DNA of 64,000 bases from the NCBI RefSeq assembly GCF_018860365.1, contig NZ_JAHKPO010000013.1:434001-498000 (forward strand), given 5' to 3'. Below the pieces are notes generated by a model that saw only the letters and a list, made by a program, of their open reading frames with translations, made no database searches and was not told the DNA's origin. The position numbers were made by a program, and so were the translations under genes. Source of the stretch: Arenibacter algicola. Lineage in GTDB: Bacteria > Bacteroidota > Bacteroidia > Flavobacteriales > Flavobacteriaceae. Shown in pieces: positions 1 through 8,516 of this stretch (position 1 is its first letter; each line of letters begins with the position of its first letter).

Positions 1-188
1 GCAGGGGACTCTTTATAGATGGTGTGGACGTAATAATCCCCGTCCAATTTCAACTCGTGATGAAGGGTTCCATCCTTGCTTTTTTCCTTAAAATGATAAA
101 CGTTGGCCGGTATTTGGGCCGTAATTTTATTAAAAAAAGAGAGGAGGAGAATAAGACCAATAAAAACGTTGAATTTTTTAAGCTTCAT
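1..188 (-). CDS. Secreted protein of unknown function, N-terminal part only
   Basis: The reverse strand starts with ATG at 188 (or an in-frame ATG at 194) and stays open to the window edge, giving about 62 residues. The first 25 residues are a clear signal peptide: MKLKK, a hydrophobic stretch IGLILLLSFF, then a probable cleavage after ITAQ. The mature start is hydrophilic and rich in Lys, His and Tyr, and no domain can be recognised from this fragment. It is divergent from the polyamine operon. The protein is probably exported to the periplasm or beyond; its function cannot be given because most of the gene lies outside the window. Confidence 0.7.
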   Translation of the reverse strand, partial: MKLKKFNVFIGLILLLSFFNKITAQIPANVYHFKEKSKDGTLHHELKLDGDYYVHTIYKESP

Positions 189-650
189 GACCATCTGGTT
201 TTTATTTAAAAATAGTCAAGAAAAGGTTAAAAATCAACGCTTTGGGTTTAATTTTTAGTTAATTTTTTACTATTCGGGAAATTCATTTTTTACTTCAACG
301 TAAAATTTTTTAAAACGCTTGTTTTTTCATTTTTTTTGTTTTCATTTGTCACATCAATTTAGCCTTAAATTTTATCTTGATATTAGCATCTAGTTGAGTA
401 CAATGAACCATATTTACAAATTTGGATTTCTGGCAGCAGCAAGGTTTAGGCCACTGAAATTTAATGGTATAGGTAGCCAGAATTTACTTGGTATTCCAAA
501 TTTTTCTTCCATCGTGTGCAGTCAGCACGACTATTTTTTTATTCCTACCACTGAAAAGCAGATAATTGTTTAGGGATTTAGTTATAATTTCTAATATTAT
601 TTGCATTTGGCGATGCTATTTACTTATTTACAATTCATATATTTATTTAA
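189..650. other. AT-rich divergent intergenic region
   Basis: These 462 bp separate the secreted-protein gene from speA and should hold both promoters. The sequence is very AT-rich with T-runs. I found no convincing ORF, hairpin or RNA. A weak -7-like stretch near 594-602 (TATTATTTG) could serve speA but does not fit the consensus exactly. Confidence 0.5.
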
Positions 651-2108
651 ATGAACACGAAGTACATTAATCTTATAGATCAGACATACTATTTTCCTCA
701 AGAGGAGTTTTCATTGGATGGCGAAAACCTAAAGTTCCATGGAATACCACTTATGGATTTGGTAGAGCAGTATGGCAGTCCTTTGAAATTTACCTATTTG
801 CCTAAAATTTCAGAAAATATCAACAAGGCAAAGGAATGGTTTAAAATAGCCATGGAGAAAAATAATTACAAGGGCAAATACCATTATTGCTATTGTACCA
901 AAAGTTCCCATTTTAAACCGGTTTTGAACGAAGCCTTAAAGAATGATATTCATATAGAAACGTCTTCCGCCTTTGATATTAATATCGTTGAAAAATTAAA
1001 GGAAAGGGGTAGGATTAAGGACAATACCTATATCATATGTAACGGATTTAAAAGGGATCAATATATTACCAATATAGCTAATCTTATAAACCGGGGACAT
1101 CAGAATTGTATTCCTATTATCGATAATTACGAGGAAATAGACCTTTTGTCCGATGCCATCAACGATACTTTTAAAGTTGGAATCAGAATTGCATCCGAGG
1201 AGGAGCCAAAGTTCGAATTTTATACCTCGCGACTGGGAATCGGATACAAAAATATCGTACCTTTTTATGAGAATCAGATTAAGGATAATGATAAGGTAGA
1301 GTTAAAAATGCTACACTTTTTCATTAATACCGGTATACGTGACAATGCCTATTATTGGAACGAATTGGTTAAATGTTTAAAGGTATACGTGAGGCTTAAA
1401 AAGATTTGTCCATCCTTGGACAGTCTTAATATTGGTGGTGGTTTCCCCATAAAGAACTCTTTGGCTTTTGATTACGACTATCAATACATGATAGATGAGA
1501 TTATAAACCAAATTAATATTGCCTGTCAGGAAGCGGATGTTGCAGTACCTAATATCTTTACCGAATTTGGAAGTTTTACGGTAGGTGAGAGTGGCGGTGC
1601 CATTTATGAAATACTATATCAGAAGCAACAGAACGATCGGGAAAAGTGGAACATGATCGATTCCTCTTTCATTACCACATTGCCGGATACCTGGGCCATT
1701 AATAAACGTTTCATTATGCTGGCTATTAACCGCTGGCAAGATGAATATGAGCGGGTATTGTTGGGCGGACTAACCTGCGATAGCGATGATTATTACAATA
1801 GTGAGCAAAACATGAACGCCATTTATTTGCCCAAGTACAGAAAGGATAAGCCGCTTTATATTGGATTCTTCAATACAGGGGCCTATCAGGAGTCCATTGG
1901 AGGTTATGGCGGGTTACAGCACTGTTTAATACCACATCCGAAGCATATTTTAATTGATAAGGATGAAAACGGAAATATAACGACCAAATTATTTAGTGAA
2001 CAACAAAAGGCAGAGGATCTGCTTAAAATTTTGGGATATGAAATGAATCTTAACGGCAATACTGAAGTTGGTGAATCCGTTAAGCAGAAAATTAAATCTG
2101 ACCTTTAA
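651..2108 (+). CDS. speA: Arginine decarboxylase (PLP, alanine-racemase fold)
   Basis: This 485-residue protein decarboxylates arginine to agmatine, the first step of putrescine synthesis, in the cytoplasm. The PLP Schiff-base lysine is K84 in YCTKSSH, the phosphate-binding glycine loop is IGGGFP at 261-266, and the C-terminal domain carries the CDSDD motif with the active-site Cys at 376, followed by FFNTGAYQ with Tyr 412. It is clearly shorter than the roughly 650-residue E. coli SpeA and represents the compact form common in Bacteroidota. Agmatinase follows after 20 bp, which supports arginine rather than ornithine or diaminopimelate as substrate. It heads an apparent five-gene operon. Confidence 0.9.
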   Translation: MNTKYINLIDQTYYFPQEEFSLDGENLKFHGIPLMDLVEQYGSPLKFTYLPKISENINKAKEWFKIAMEKNNYKGKYHYCYCTKSSHFKPVLNEALKNDIHIETSSAFDINIVEKLKERGRIKDNTYIICNGFKRDQYITNIANLINRGHQNCIPIIDNYEEIDLLSDAINDTFKVGIRIASEEEPKFEFYTSRLGIGYKNIVPFYENQIKDNDKVELKMLHFFINTGIRDNAYYWNELVKCLKVYVRLKKICPSLDSLNIGGGFPIKNSLAFDYDYQYMIDEIINQINIACQEADVAVPNIFTEFGSFTVGESGGAIYEILYQKQQNDREKWNMIDSSFITTLPDTWAINKRFIMLAINRWQDEYERVLLGGLTCDSDDYYNSEQNMNAIYLPKYRKDKPLYIGFFNTGAYQESIGGYGGLQHCLIPHPKHILIDKDENGNITTKLFSEQQKAEDLLKILGYEMNLNGNTEVGESVKQKIKSDL

Positions 2109-2128
2109 AATCAATAAACTTTAAACAA

Positions 2129-3073
2129 ATGAACACAACTAACAATTACGCTGGCATACCAGACGAGTTTGCGCAATTGGAAAAGGCAAAGGTAGTTTTG
2201 ATACCTGTGCCTTATGATGGAACCAGTACCTGGGGAAAAGGGGCGGACAAAGGGCCAAAGGCTTTTTTGGAGGCCTCGGAAAATATGGAATGGTATGATA
2301 TAGAAACCGATACGGAGGTCTATCAGCAAGGGATATATTTGGCGAATTCCATAGATGAGGACAGTTCTCCGGAGGCTATGGTAAATGCGGTACATAAGGC
2401 CACAAAGGAGTATATTAAACGGAATAAGTTTGTTACCCTTTTCGGTGGGGAGCATTCAATTTCCATAGGTACCATTAGGGCCTTTAATGAGTGTTTTGAT
2501 AACCTTACCGTATTGCATATAGACGCACATGCAGATATAAGGAAATCATATAATGGCAGTAAATTTAATCACGCCTGTGCGGTTCATGAGGCAAGTCAGA
2601 CCACCAACCTTATCCAAGTGGGGATACGTAGTATGGATGCCATTGAAAAAACCTTTATAGATGAGGAGAAAACTTTTTTCGCCCATGATATGGTAAATGA
2701 TGAGTATTGGACGGATAAGGTAATAGATCTTATGACGGACAATGTCTTTATAACTTTCGACCTGGATGCATTGGATCCGTCCATTATGCCGTCTACCGGA
2801 ACCCCTGAACCAGGAGGCTTGTTTTACTATGAGACCTTGGAGTTTCTAAAACAGGTGTTTGAGGATAAAAATGTTGTAGGATTTGATATTGTGGAACTTT
2901 GTCCCAATAAAGCGGATAAATCTTCCGATTTCCTTGCAGCCAAATTATATTACAAAATGCTTAGCTATAAGTTTATGGGTGAGGCCGTAGAAGACGAATA
3001 CGACAACACCTATGACGTTGATTCCAAAGTGGGAGGCAATAATAATTCAAAATTCGACGATGACGAAGACTAA
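2129..3073 (+). CDS. speB: Agmatinase (ureohydrolase)
   Basis: This 314-residue ureohydrolase should convert agmatine to putrescine and urea. The binuclear manganese site is complete: GGEHS (106-110), DAHAD (132-136) and FDLDALDPS (210-218). The PSTGTPEPGG segment after it is typical of agmatinases. The C-terminal tail after about residue 285 is very acidic (EDEYDNTYDVD and DDDED) and is not part of the catalytic fold. The gene follows speA closely, and its last 14 bp overlap the start of the next gene, so translation is probably coupled. Confidence 0.92.
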   Translation: MNTTNNYAGIPDEFAQLEKAKVVLIPVPYDGTSTWGKGADKGPKAFLEASENMEWYDIETDTEVYQQGIYLANSIDEDSSPEAMVNAVHKATKEYIKRNKFVTLFGGEHSISIGTIRAFNECFDNLTVLHIDAHADIRKSYNGSKFNHACAVHEASQTTNLIQVGIRSMDAIEKTFIDEEKTFFAHDMVNDEYWTDKVIDLMTDNVFITFDLDALDPSIMPSTGTPEPGGLFYYETLEFLKQVFEDKNVVGFDIVELCPNKADKSSDFLAAKLYYKMLSYKFMGEAVEDEYDNTYDVDSKVGGNNNSKFDDDED

Positions 3074-4037
3074 AGGAGAAATTTCCAATTTTATTGAAAA
3101 GTATTATTTACATTTTAACGCAGCCGCTTTGGTGGATGCCGCAAAGGGGTATGAAGATCAACTAAAGCAGGGTTCCAAAATGTTGGTCTCTTTGGCAGGA
3201 GCCATGAGTACAGCAGAATTGGGAAAGATTTTCGCTGAGGTTATCCGCCAGGATAAGGTGCATATCATTTCCTGTACCGGGGCCAATTTGGAAGAGGATA
3301 TCATGAATTTGGTGGCCCATTCGCATTATAAGCGTGTGCCCAATTACCGTGATCTAACCCCTCAGGACGAGTGGGATCTGTTGGAGAAGGGCCTGAACAG
3401 GGTAACGGATACCTGTATTCCTGAGCATGAAGCCTTCCGAAGGTTGCAAAAGCATATTTTTGAAATTTGGAAAAAAGCTGAAGACGACGGGGAAAGATAT
3501 TTGCCACATGAGTTCATGTACAAATTGTTGCTTTCCGGTGTTCTGGAAGAATATTATGAGATAGATCTCAAGGATTCGTGGATGTATGCCGCAGCCGAGA
3601 AGAATTTACCTATTGTTTGTCCAGGTTGGGAAGACAGTACCATGGGGAATATCTTTGCCTCTTATGTGGTAAAAGGTGAGTTAAAGGCCAGTACCATGAA
3701 GTCCGGGATTGAATATATGACCTTTCTGGCAGATTGGTATACCGCAAATTCTGAAAAAGGGATCGGATTTTTTCAGATAGGTGGTGGAATTGCCGGAGAT
3801 TTCCCAATTTGCGTGGTGCCCATGTTGTACCAAGATCTTGAAAGGACAGATACACCGTTTTGGAGTTATTTTTGCCAAATAAGTGACTCTACCACAAGTT
3901 ATGGTTCCTATTCCGGTGCAGTGCCGAATGAAAAAATTACCTGGGGGAAATTGGATATAGACACCCCTAAGTTTATTATTGAAAGTGATGCAACCATTGT
4001 TGCGCCCTTAATTTTTGCGTACCTATTAGACATGTAG
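3060..4037 (+). CDS. Deoxyhypusine-synthase-like enzyme, probably homospermidine synthase
   Basis: The ATG at 3060 lies inside the end of speB and gives 325 residues. The protein belongs to the deoxyhypusine synthase family. The catalytic lysine motif near the C-terminus, SGAVPNEKITWGK (Lys about 297), matches the SGA-PDEAVSWGK motif of eukaryotic DHS. Bacteria lack hypusinated eIF5A, so the natural role must differ. Bacterial homologues are often linked to NAD-dependent transfer of an aminobutyl group to putrescine, giving homospermidine, a major polyamine of many flavobacteria. Its place after speA and speB, which make putrescine, fits that role. The exact product is inference. Confidence 0.82.
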   Translation: MTKTKGEISNFIEKYYLHFNAAALVDAAKGYEDQLKQGSKMLVSLAGAMSTAELGKIFAEVIRQDKVHIISCTGANLEEDIMNLVAHSHYKRVPNYRDLTPQDEWDLLEKGLNRVTDTCIPEHEAFRRLQKHIFEIWKKAEDDGERYLPHEFMYKLLLSGVLEEYYEIDLKDSWMYAAAEKNLPIVCPGWEDSTMGNIFASYVVKGELKASTMKSGIEYMTFLADWYTANSEKGIGFFQIGGGIAGDFPICVVPMLYQDLERTDTPFWSYFCQISDSTTSYGSYSGAVPNEKITWGKLDIDTPKFIIESDATIVAPLIFAYLLDM

Positions 4038-4040
4038 TAT

Positions 4041-4355
4041 ATGGACAATTTAAAAAGAGTTATTGTAGACTTTAAAAAACTTACTCCCGAAGTTTTGAAA
4101 CTTTTGGTTGAGAAGTATCCGGATGGGTACGACGATCTTAATATCATCTCCTTCAAGAATGCGCAAGGGGAACGTATAGAGGCCGTTGAGGTAACTACCG
4201 AGGATACCAAATATCTTGTCAAGATTAGCGCCAAGTTGGAAAAGACTATGGCCAATTATGACGAGGATGATTATGAGGATTTTGACGATGACGATCCAGA
4301 GGCCATTCCAGATGTGGATATGGAAGGAGTAGAGGGAGATGATGACGATGATTAA
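4041..4355 (+). CDS. Small acidic protein of unknown function
   Basis: This 104-residue protein starts 3 bp after the preceding stop and so belongs to the polyamine operon. Residues 1-75 look like a small folded domain (VIVDFKKLTPEVLKLLVEKYP and a predicted beta region). Residues 75-104 are an almost unbroken run of Asp and Glu ending in GDDDDD. I recall similar proteins in flavobacteria that are labelled DNA primase without clear support; nothing primase-like is visible here. The acidic tail could bind polyamines or cations, but that is speculation from the operon context. Confidence 0.75.
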   Translation: MDNLKRVIVDFKKLTPEVLKLLVEKYPDGYDDLNIISFKNAQGERIEAVEVTTEDTKYLVKISAKLEKTMANYDEDDYEDFDDDDPEAIPDVDMEGVEGDDDDD

Positions 4356-4361
4356 CTCGTG

Positions 4362-5141
4362 ATGTTTGAGGTTGTTGCCGTTCATATAGCATCTTCGATC
4401 AATATTAGGCAATGTAAATCTCTATTGCCCTTGAAAATATTGTTTTCGGACAGTGATGAGCTTTATTTAAAAAACGGCGAAAAAAAATTCGTTTATATCT
4501 TTCAATATGGTCTAATCTCTTTTTTTAATCATTCCGAGGATGAAAAAGCGAAGATTTTAGACGCCCTTTCCGCAATTACCAAGGAGAAAAACGCTCCCCA
4601 ATTTACAGAGACTATAAAAGTAGAAATAATCGAAGGCCACCAAAAGGTGGCTTTCGATAAAGTTATCTTACCCAGTTTTGATGCCGAGTTTATTAGATTG
4701 GTAATGTTGAATACTTCCCAATCGGTGGCGTTGGACCAATATTCCGAAATTACACAACAGCTTTTGGAAGAGACTAATGAACACACCCAATATTTGGAAA
4801 AGAAGGGAAAGTTGAATATTTCGGGAATTAAGCTAAAGCAGTTTATAGGGAAGGTCCTGAATATTAAAAATCAGATATCAGAAAACCTATATATTTTTGA
4901 TGAGCCGGACAGTACTTGGGAAAATGAGCAGCTGAACAGGTTAAATCTGGAACTTAAACAAACGTTCGACCTAAAGATAAGGTATAGGAATATACACGAG
5001 CAATTAGGGATTATTAAAGAAAACCTGGAGTTGTTTAAGGATATTTGGGACCATAGGGAAAGCAGTAGATTGGAGTGGGTCATTATTATACTGATTTTGG
5101 TAGAGGTTTTGGATCTTTTTGTATTTAGGTTGTTGAGGTAA
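4362..5141 (+). CDS. RMD1/DUF155 family membrane protein
   Basis: The ATG at 4362 is directly preceded by an in-frame GTG at 4359; either could start the roughly 259-residue protein. The sequence matches the RMD1/YagE (DUF155) family: a mixed N-terminal domain, a helical middle, and near the end the family signature around SSRLEWVIIILILVEVLDL, where a single C-terminal transmembrane helix begins. Yeast RMD1-type proteins are mitochondrial or membrane-anchored and some act in translation or microtubule-related processes; the bacterial role is unknown. It is the last gene of the polyamine operon, 6 bp after the acidic protein. Confidence 0.8.
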   Translation: MFEVVAVHIASSINIRQCKSLLPLKILFSDSDELYLKNGEKKFVYIFQYGLISFFNHSEDEKAKILDALSAITKEKNAPQFTETIKVEIIEGHQKVAFDKVILPSFDAEFIRLVMLNTSQSVALDQYSEITQQLLEETNEHTQYLEKKGKLNISGIKLKQFIGKVLNIKNQISENLYIFDEPDSTWENEQLNRLNLELKQTFDLKIRYRNIHEQLGIIKENLELFKDIWDHRESSRLEWVIIILILVEVLDLFVFRLLR

Positions 5142-5229
5142 ATTGTAATTGATCTTTTTACTACCTTAGTTAAAGCATCATTACTTTATTAAAGCCAGAT
5201 GAAATGAGCCATAAAAATTCTTTAAAACA

Positions 5230-5286
5230 CCCGATGATTATCGGGAGTGATTGTTTAATGGCGAATTGCACCCGATAGGTGTCGGG
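5230..5286. repeat. Two short extragenic palindromes
   Basis: Two related hairpins lie between the RMD1 gene and the VOC gene: CCCGAT-GATT-ATCGGG at 5230-5245 and CCCGA-TAGGTG-TCGGG at 5271-5286. They share the same CCCGAT/ATCGGG arms. There is no T-run, so they look more like interspersed extragenic palindromes than terminators. Confidence 0.6.
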
Positions 5287-5320
5287 ATGACCTCAATTAT
5301 TATGAATTAAATATAAACAG

Positions 5321-5737
5321 ATGAAAAATGCACCCTTCCATATGTCATTGCCCTGCCTAAGCATAAGCAAAACAGAAGATTTCTATGTAGATGTCATAGG
5401 TGCCGAATTGGGAAGGCACTCTTCCCGATGGCTGGATATCAATCTTTTTGGGAACCAGATTACATTTACCAAAGCAGGCATTTTTAATTTTACCTTTAAA
5501 ACCTATAAGTTTGAAGATACTGTGCTGCCATCTTTTCACTTTGGGGTAATTGTGGATGAAAGCACTTGGAATAATTTGCATGCCAAATTAATGAAGTCGG
5601 AATATGAACTTACGACCGAGGTCGTATTTTTAAAGGATAAGATAGGCGAGCATAAGTCCTTTTTTATTCAGGATCCCAATGGGCACATGGTAGAATTTAA
5701 ATGTTTCAAAAAGCAAAAAGAGATGTTTTTATCCTGA
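5321..5737 (+). CDS. VOC (glyoxalase/dioxygenase superfamily) protein
   Basis: This 138-residue protein has the vicinal-oxygen-chelate pattern: an N-terminal strand with His 7 (PFHMSLPCLSI), a helix with FYVDVIGAELGR, and a C-terminal strand FFIQDPNGHMVEFKCF, where the DPNG-xxxEF motif normally carries the last metal ligand, Glu. It is cytoplasmic by sequence. VOC members include glyoxalases, extradiol dioxygenases and antibiotic-binding proteins, and the substrate cannot be read from sequence. It stands alone between the polyamine operon and rimB-rimK. Confidence 0.8.
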   Translation: MKNAPFHMSLPCLSISKTEDFYVDVIGAELGRHSSRWLDINLFGNQITFTKAGIFNFTFKTYKFEDTVLPSFHFGVIVDESTWNNLHAKLMKSEYELTTEVVFLKDKIGEHKSFFIQDPNGHMVEFKCFKKQKEMFLS

Positions 5738-5795
5738 TTTTAAGGATTATTTCAGAAAGCCTGCCGTCATTTAATAAATTAATAATCATTTATTC

Positions 5796-5827
5796 TTGAT
5801 TCCCAGGGGTCAAGTGTTTTATTTTTG
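5796..5827 (+). promoter_or_regulatory. Bacteroidota-type promoter of rimB-rimK
   Basis: TTG at 5796-5798 and TATTTTTG at 5820-5827 are separated by 21 bp and match the -33/-7 Bacteroidota consensus (TTG, TAnnTTTG). The start codon lies 33 bp downstream. Confidence 0.65.
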
Positions 5828-5859
5828 CAATTAATTAAAAAGAAAATTTAGATATAGCA

Positions 5860-7236
5860 ATGAAGTATAAGGACCTGGATATTATTGGTAGTGAGGAATG
5901 GTGTGTATTTGAGGATTTGGAGATTCCTGCCATAAAGGCTAGGGTAGATTCCGGGGCGAAAACTTCTTCTATTCAGGCAAATAATATAAAAGTGTTTACC
6001 AAAGGGGCCCATGAATGGGTAAAGTTCGAGGTTAATCCCCTACAGGACAATAGGGGTATCAATATAGACTGCAAGGCGCGTTTGGTAGACCGTAGAACGG
6101 TAAAGAGTTCTTCAGGGATATCCGAGGAGCGGTTTGTAATAAAGACCCCGGTACGTGTTGGCAGTCATACTTTTGAAATAGAACTTACCTTGGCCAATAG
6201 GGATACTATGGAGTACCGTATGCTTTTGGGCAGGGAGGCACTAAATGAACGTTTTGTGGTAAACCCTGCGGTTAGTTTTAATTTGGGAGAGTTCACGGCA
6301 ACAGAAATAAATCAGAGATATGCCTCTCATTTTAAAGAAAAAACAGGGCTTAAAATTGCACTGTTGGCCAGTAATCCCTTGTTGTACAGCAACAAGCGAA
6401 TAATGGAGGCCGGTGAGGCTTTGGGCCATGATATGGTGTTTTTAAATGTGGAGCACGCCTATATGAAATTGGATGCCAATTCTCCGGAGATTAGATATAG
6501 GGGAGGTAACATATTAAATGAGTTCGATGCCATTATTCCTAGGATAAAACCGGCGGTTACCTTTTACGGTTGTGCCTTGATAAGGCAATTCGACAATCTT
6601 GGGGTGTACTGTTTAAATTCGGCAGAGGCCATTACCCAGTCCAGGGACAAATTGTTTGCATCCCAGCTTTTTTCCAAAAATGACATACATATCCCTATTA
6701 CAGGATTTGCCAAATCTCCTATGGATACCAAAGATCTTATCAGGATGGTCAACGGGGCTCCTTTGATTATAAAACTATTGGAAAGTACCCAGGGTAAGGG
6801 CGTGGTGTTGGCAGAGACAAACAAGGCTGCAGAAAGTGTTATAAACGCCTTTAAAAGTGTGCAGACCAATATTTTGGTACAGGAGTTCATAAAAGAAGCA
6901 AACGGCCAGGATATACGCTGTTTTGTAGTAAATGGAAAAGTAGTGGCCTCAATACAGCGCCAAGCTGAAAAGGGGGAATTTCGTGCAAACCTGCACCAAG
7001 GGGGGAAGGCTTCCATTATAAGGATCACGTCCGAAGAAAGGAAGTTGGCCGTAAAGGCCGCCAAGGTTCTAAATCTGGCCGTTGCCGGAGTGGACATCAT
7101 CCGTTCCAATAAAGGACCATTACTGCTTGAGGTAAATTCATCCCCGGGATTGGAGGGAATTGAAAATGCTACGGGGAAGGATATTGCCAGTATCATGATC
7201 CGGGCTATAGAGAGTAAGATTAAATTCAATAGCTAG
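5860..7236 (+). CDS. rimK: RimB-RimK fusion: retropepsin-like protease domain plus ATP-grasp glutamate ligase
   Basis: The 458-residue protein joins two domains. Residues 1 to about 145 match the RimB/putative ATP-dependent zinc protease family (PF05618), with [14 protein letters not shown] as the aspartyl-protease-like signature and LLGREAL near its end. Residues about 163-455 form a RimK ATP-grasp ligase (KIALLASN..., [50 protein letters not shown]). RimK adds glutamates to the C-terminus of ribosomal protein S6; RimB stimulates or trims in organisms with separate genes. The fusion would place both activities in one chain. The target in this organism is not proven. Confidence 0.88.
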   Translation: MKYKDLDIIGSEEWCVFEDLEIPAIKARVDSGAKTSSIQANNIKVFTKGAHEWVKFEVNPLQDNRGINIDCKARLVDRRTVKSSSGISEERFVIKTPVRVGSHTFEIELTLANRDTMEYRMLLGREALNERFVVNPAVSFNLGEFTATEINQRYASHFKEKTGLKIALLASNPLLYSNKRIMEAGEALGHDMVFLNVEHAYMKLDANSPEIRYRGGNILNEFDAIIPRIKPAVTFYGCALIRQFDNLGVYCLNSAEAITQSRDKLFASQLFSKNDIHIPITGFAKSPMDTKDLIRMVNGAPLIIKLLESTQGKGVVLAETNKAAESVINAFKSVQTNILVQEFIKEANGQDIRCFVVNGKVVASIQRQAEKGEFRANLHQGGKASIIRITSEERKLAVKAAKVLNLAVAGVDIIRSNKGPLLLEVNSSPGLEGIENATGKDIASIMIRAIESKIKFNS

Positions 7237-7262
7237 TCGCTAGTTTTAATAGGAAGTAAAAT

Positions 7263-7303
7263 AAATTGGGAAGGTGTGGCCATCGTTCATGCCTTCCCAA
7301 TTT
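7263..7303 (+). terminator. Strong hairpin after rimB-rimK
   Basis: A perfect 12-bp stem, AAATTGGGAAGG (7263-7274) with CCTTCCCAATTT (7292-7303), encloses a 17-nt loop 27 bp after the rimK stop. The arms end in T-rich sequence, so it is a likely terminator. Confidence 0.7.
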
Positions 7304-7404
7304 AATTGCATGCCCCAAGGACTAGAACTGATTTTTGAATTAAAACCTAGTTAAATTTAAATGCTGCCAAAGCTGGCGTTTATTAAAATTTGTACCTTCG
7401 TCCT

Positions 7405-7899
7405 ATGGGAAGAATATTGTTTTACCTCATTGTTTTCATATTGTTGGGCTCTTGTAAACAGCAGGCAAACACAGAGGCCGTTGAAGAAAAGGCGGAGGAG
7501 TTTTTCAGTGTGGATTCGCTCCCCAAACCCAGTGAAATTAATGAACAGGCCCTGACAATCTTAAAGGAATGGCAGGAGTTCAACGGTTTGGAAACTACTT
7601 TTGAATCGTTGTACCGGGTGGCCAATAGGGAGGATTTGGAATTGGTCATTGAAGATTTGATCGAGAAACAAAAAACGCTGGAAGCATCTACATATCCGGC
7701 AACATTTGATAAGCCACAGATTAAGAGTAGACAAAAGGTCTTTAAGACCTATATTCTTAAAACAAAGGGAAATATGGAGTATAGGGTTGGTACCAAAGCG
7801 TCCACCATAGAAATGATCAATGCTTATAACGCATTTAGGAACCAGTTCAACGTTATTGTCAACAGCAAGTTGGACACTATTCTAATTTTAAGTGAGTAG
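7405..7899 (+). CDS. Lipoprotein of unknown function
   Basis: I chose ATG 7405 because it gives a compact lipoprotein signal, MGRILFYLIVFILLGSC, with the lipobox LGSC; an upstream ATG at 7390 would add five residues. The mature protein of about 145 residues is mainly helical (EINEQALTILKEWQEF, LELVIEDLIEKQKTLE) and ends with a beta-like TILILSE. It should be anchored in the cell envelope. The next gene starts inside its last codons, so the two secreted proteins are probably made together. No known family was recognised. Confidence 0.8.
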   Translation: MGRILFYLIVFILLGSCKQQANTEAVEEKAEEFFSVDSLPKPSEINEQALTILKEWQEFNGLETTFESLYRVANREDLELVIEDLIEKQKTLEASTYPATFDKPQIKSRQKVFKTYILKTKGNMEYRVGTKASTIEMINAYNAFRNQFNVIVNSKLDTILILSE

Positions 7900-8392
7900 G
7901 GCCCTGATGTTTATGTTGGTCGTCCTTTTGTCCTTACAGCTGAGGTCCCAGGCACAAGTGGATAAATTGGAAATAGGGAACATTTTGGATAGCTGGCACA
8001 GCGCGGCAGGGAGCGCCGATTTTGATGCCTATTTTAATTTAATGACTTCCGATGCCGTGTTTATAGGTACGGATGCTTCCGAGAATTGGCAAATCGAAGA
8101 ATTTAAGGCTTATGCAAAGCCCCATTTTGAAAAGGGGAAGGCGTGGAACTTTAAAGCCGTGGAACGACAAGTGTATGTCAATGATGAGGGGGATTATGCC
8201 TGGTTTGATGAATTATTGAATACCCAGATGAAACTATGTCGCGGTTCCGGGGTACTTAGGAAAGAATCCGGGGAATGGAAAATAGCGCATTATGTACTTT
8301 CTCTTGTAATTCCCAATGAAAATGTTTCCGAGGTAGTCCTGATCAAACAGGAAAAGGATGACAGGATTATCAAAGATTTGATCAAGCAATAG
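7892..8392 (+). CDS. Secreted SnoaL/NTF2-like protein
   Basis: The start is GTG at 7892, overlapping the previous stop by 8 bp; ATG at 7907 is an alternative. Residues 1-21 are a signal peptide ending SQAQ. The rest (KLEIGNILDSWHSAAGSADFDAYFNLMTSDAVFIGTD..., DYAWFDELLNT, GSGVLRKESGEWKIAHYVLSLVIPN) is a typical NTF2-like SnoaL_3 domain of about 130 residues, a cone-shaped fold used by ketosteroid-isomerase-type enzymes and many binding proteins. No catalytic residue set stands out. It is probably periplasmic and translationally coupled to the lipoprotein upstream. Confidence 0.85.
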   Translation: MSRALMFMLVVLLSLQLRSQAQVDKLEIGNILDSWHSAAGSADFDAYFNLMTSDAVFIGTDASENWQIEEFKAYAKPHFEKGKAWNFKAVERQVYVNDEGDYAWFDELLNTQMKLCRGSGVLRKESGEWKIAHYVLSLVIPNENVSEVVLIKQEKDDRIIKDLIKQ

Positions 8393-8431
8393 ACCTCGTT
8401 AAGAAAGGGAAGGTTATAATCTTTAGTACAT

Positions 8432-8468
8432 AAAAAAAACCACTGTTGTGTTGTACAGTGGTTTTTTT
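8432..8468. terminator. Bidirectional terminator between convergent genes
   Basis: CCACTGT (8440-8446) and ACAGTGG (8455-8461) form a stem flanked by an A-run on the left and a T-run on the right, so it can work for both the SnoaL gene (+) and the TPR gene (-). Confidence 0.88.
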
Positions 8469-8516
8469 ATGCTCCATTTTAAAGGAAGCACAGAGTTGGG
8501 CAGGAAATTAAATGGA

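Noticed and set aside
2111-2455. Long minus-strand frame opposite speB
   Set aside because: It is fully covered by the well-supported agmatinase on the other strand and shows no family features.
6564-7229. 221-codon minus-strand frame opposite the RimK domain
   Set aside because: It is antisense to conserved RimK motifs, and its composition (Ser, Thr, Phe and Ile rich) is typical of a shadow frame.
7361-7555. 64-codon frame overlapping the lipoprotein gene
   Set aside because: The other frame encodes a clean lipobox protein that couples to the next gene; this frame has no such features.
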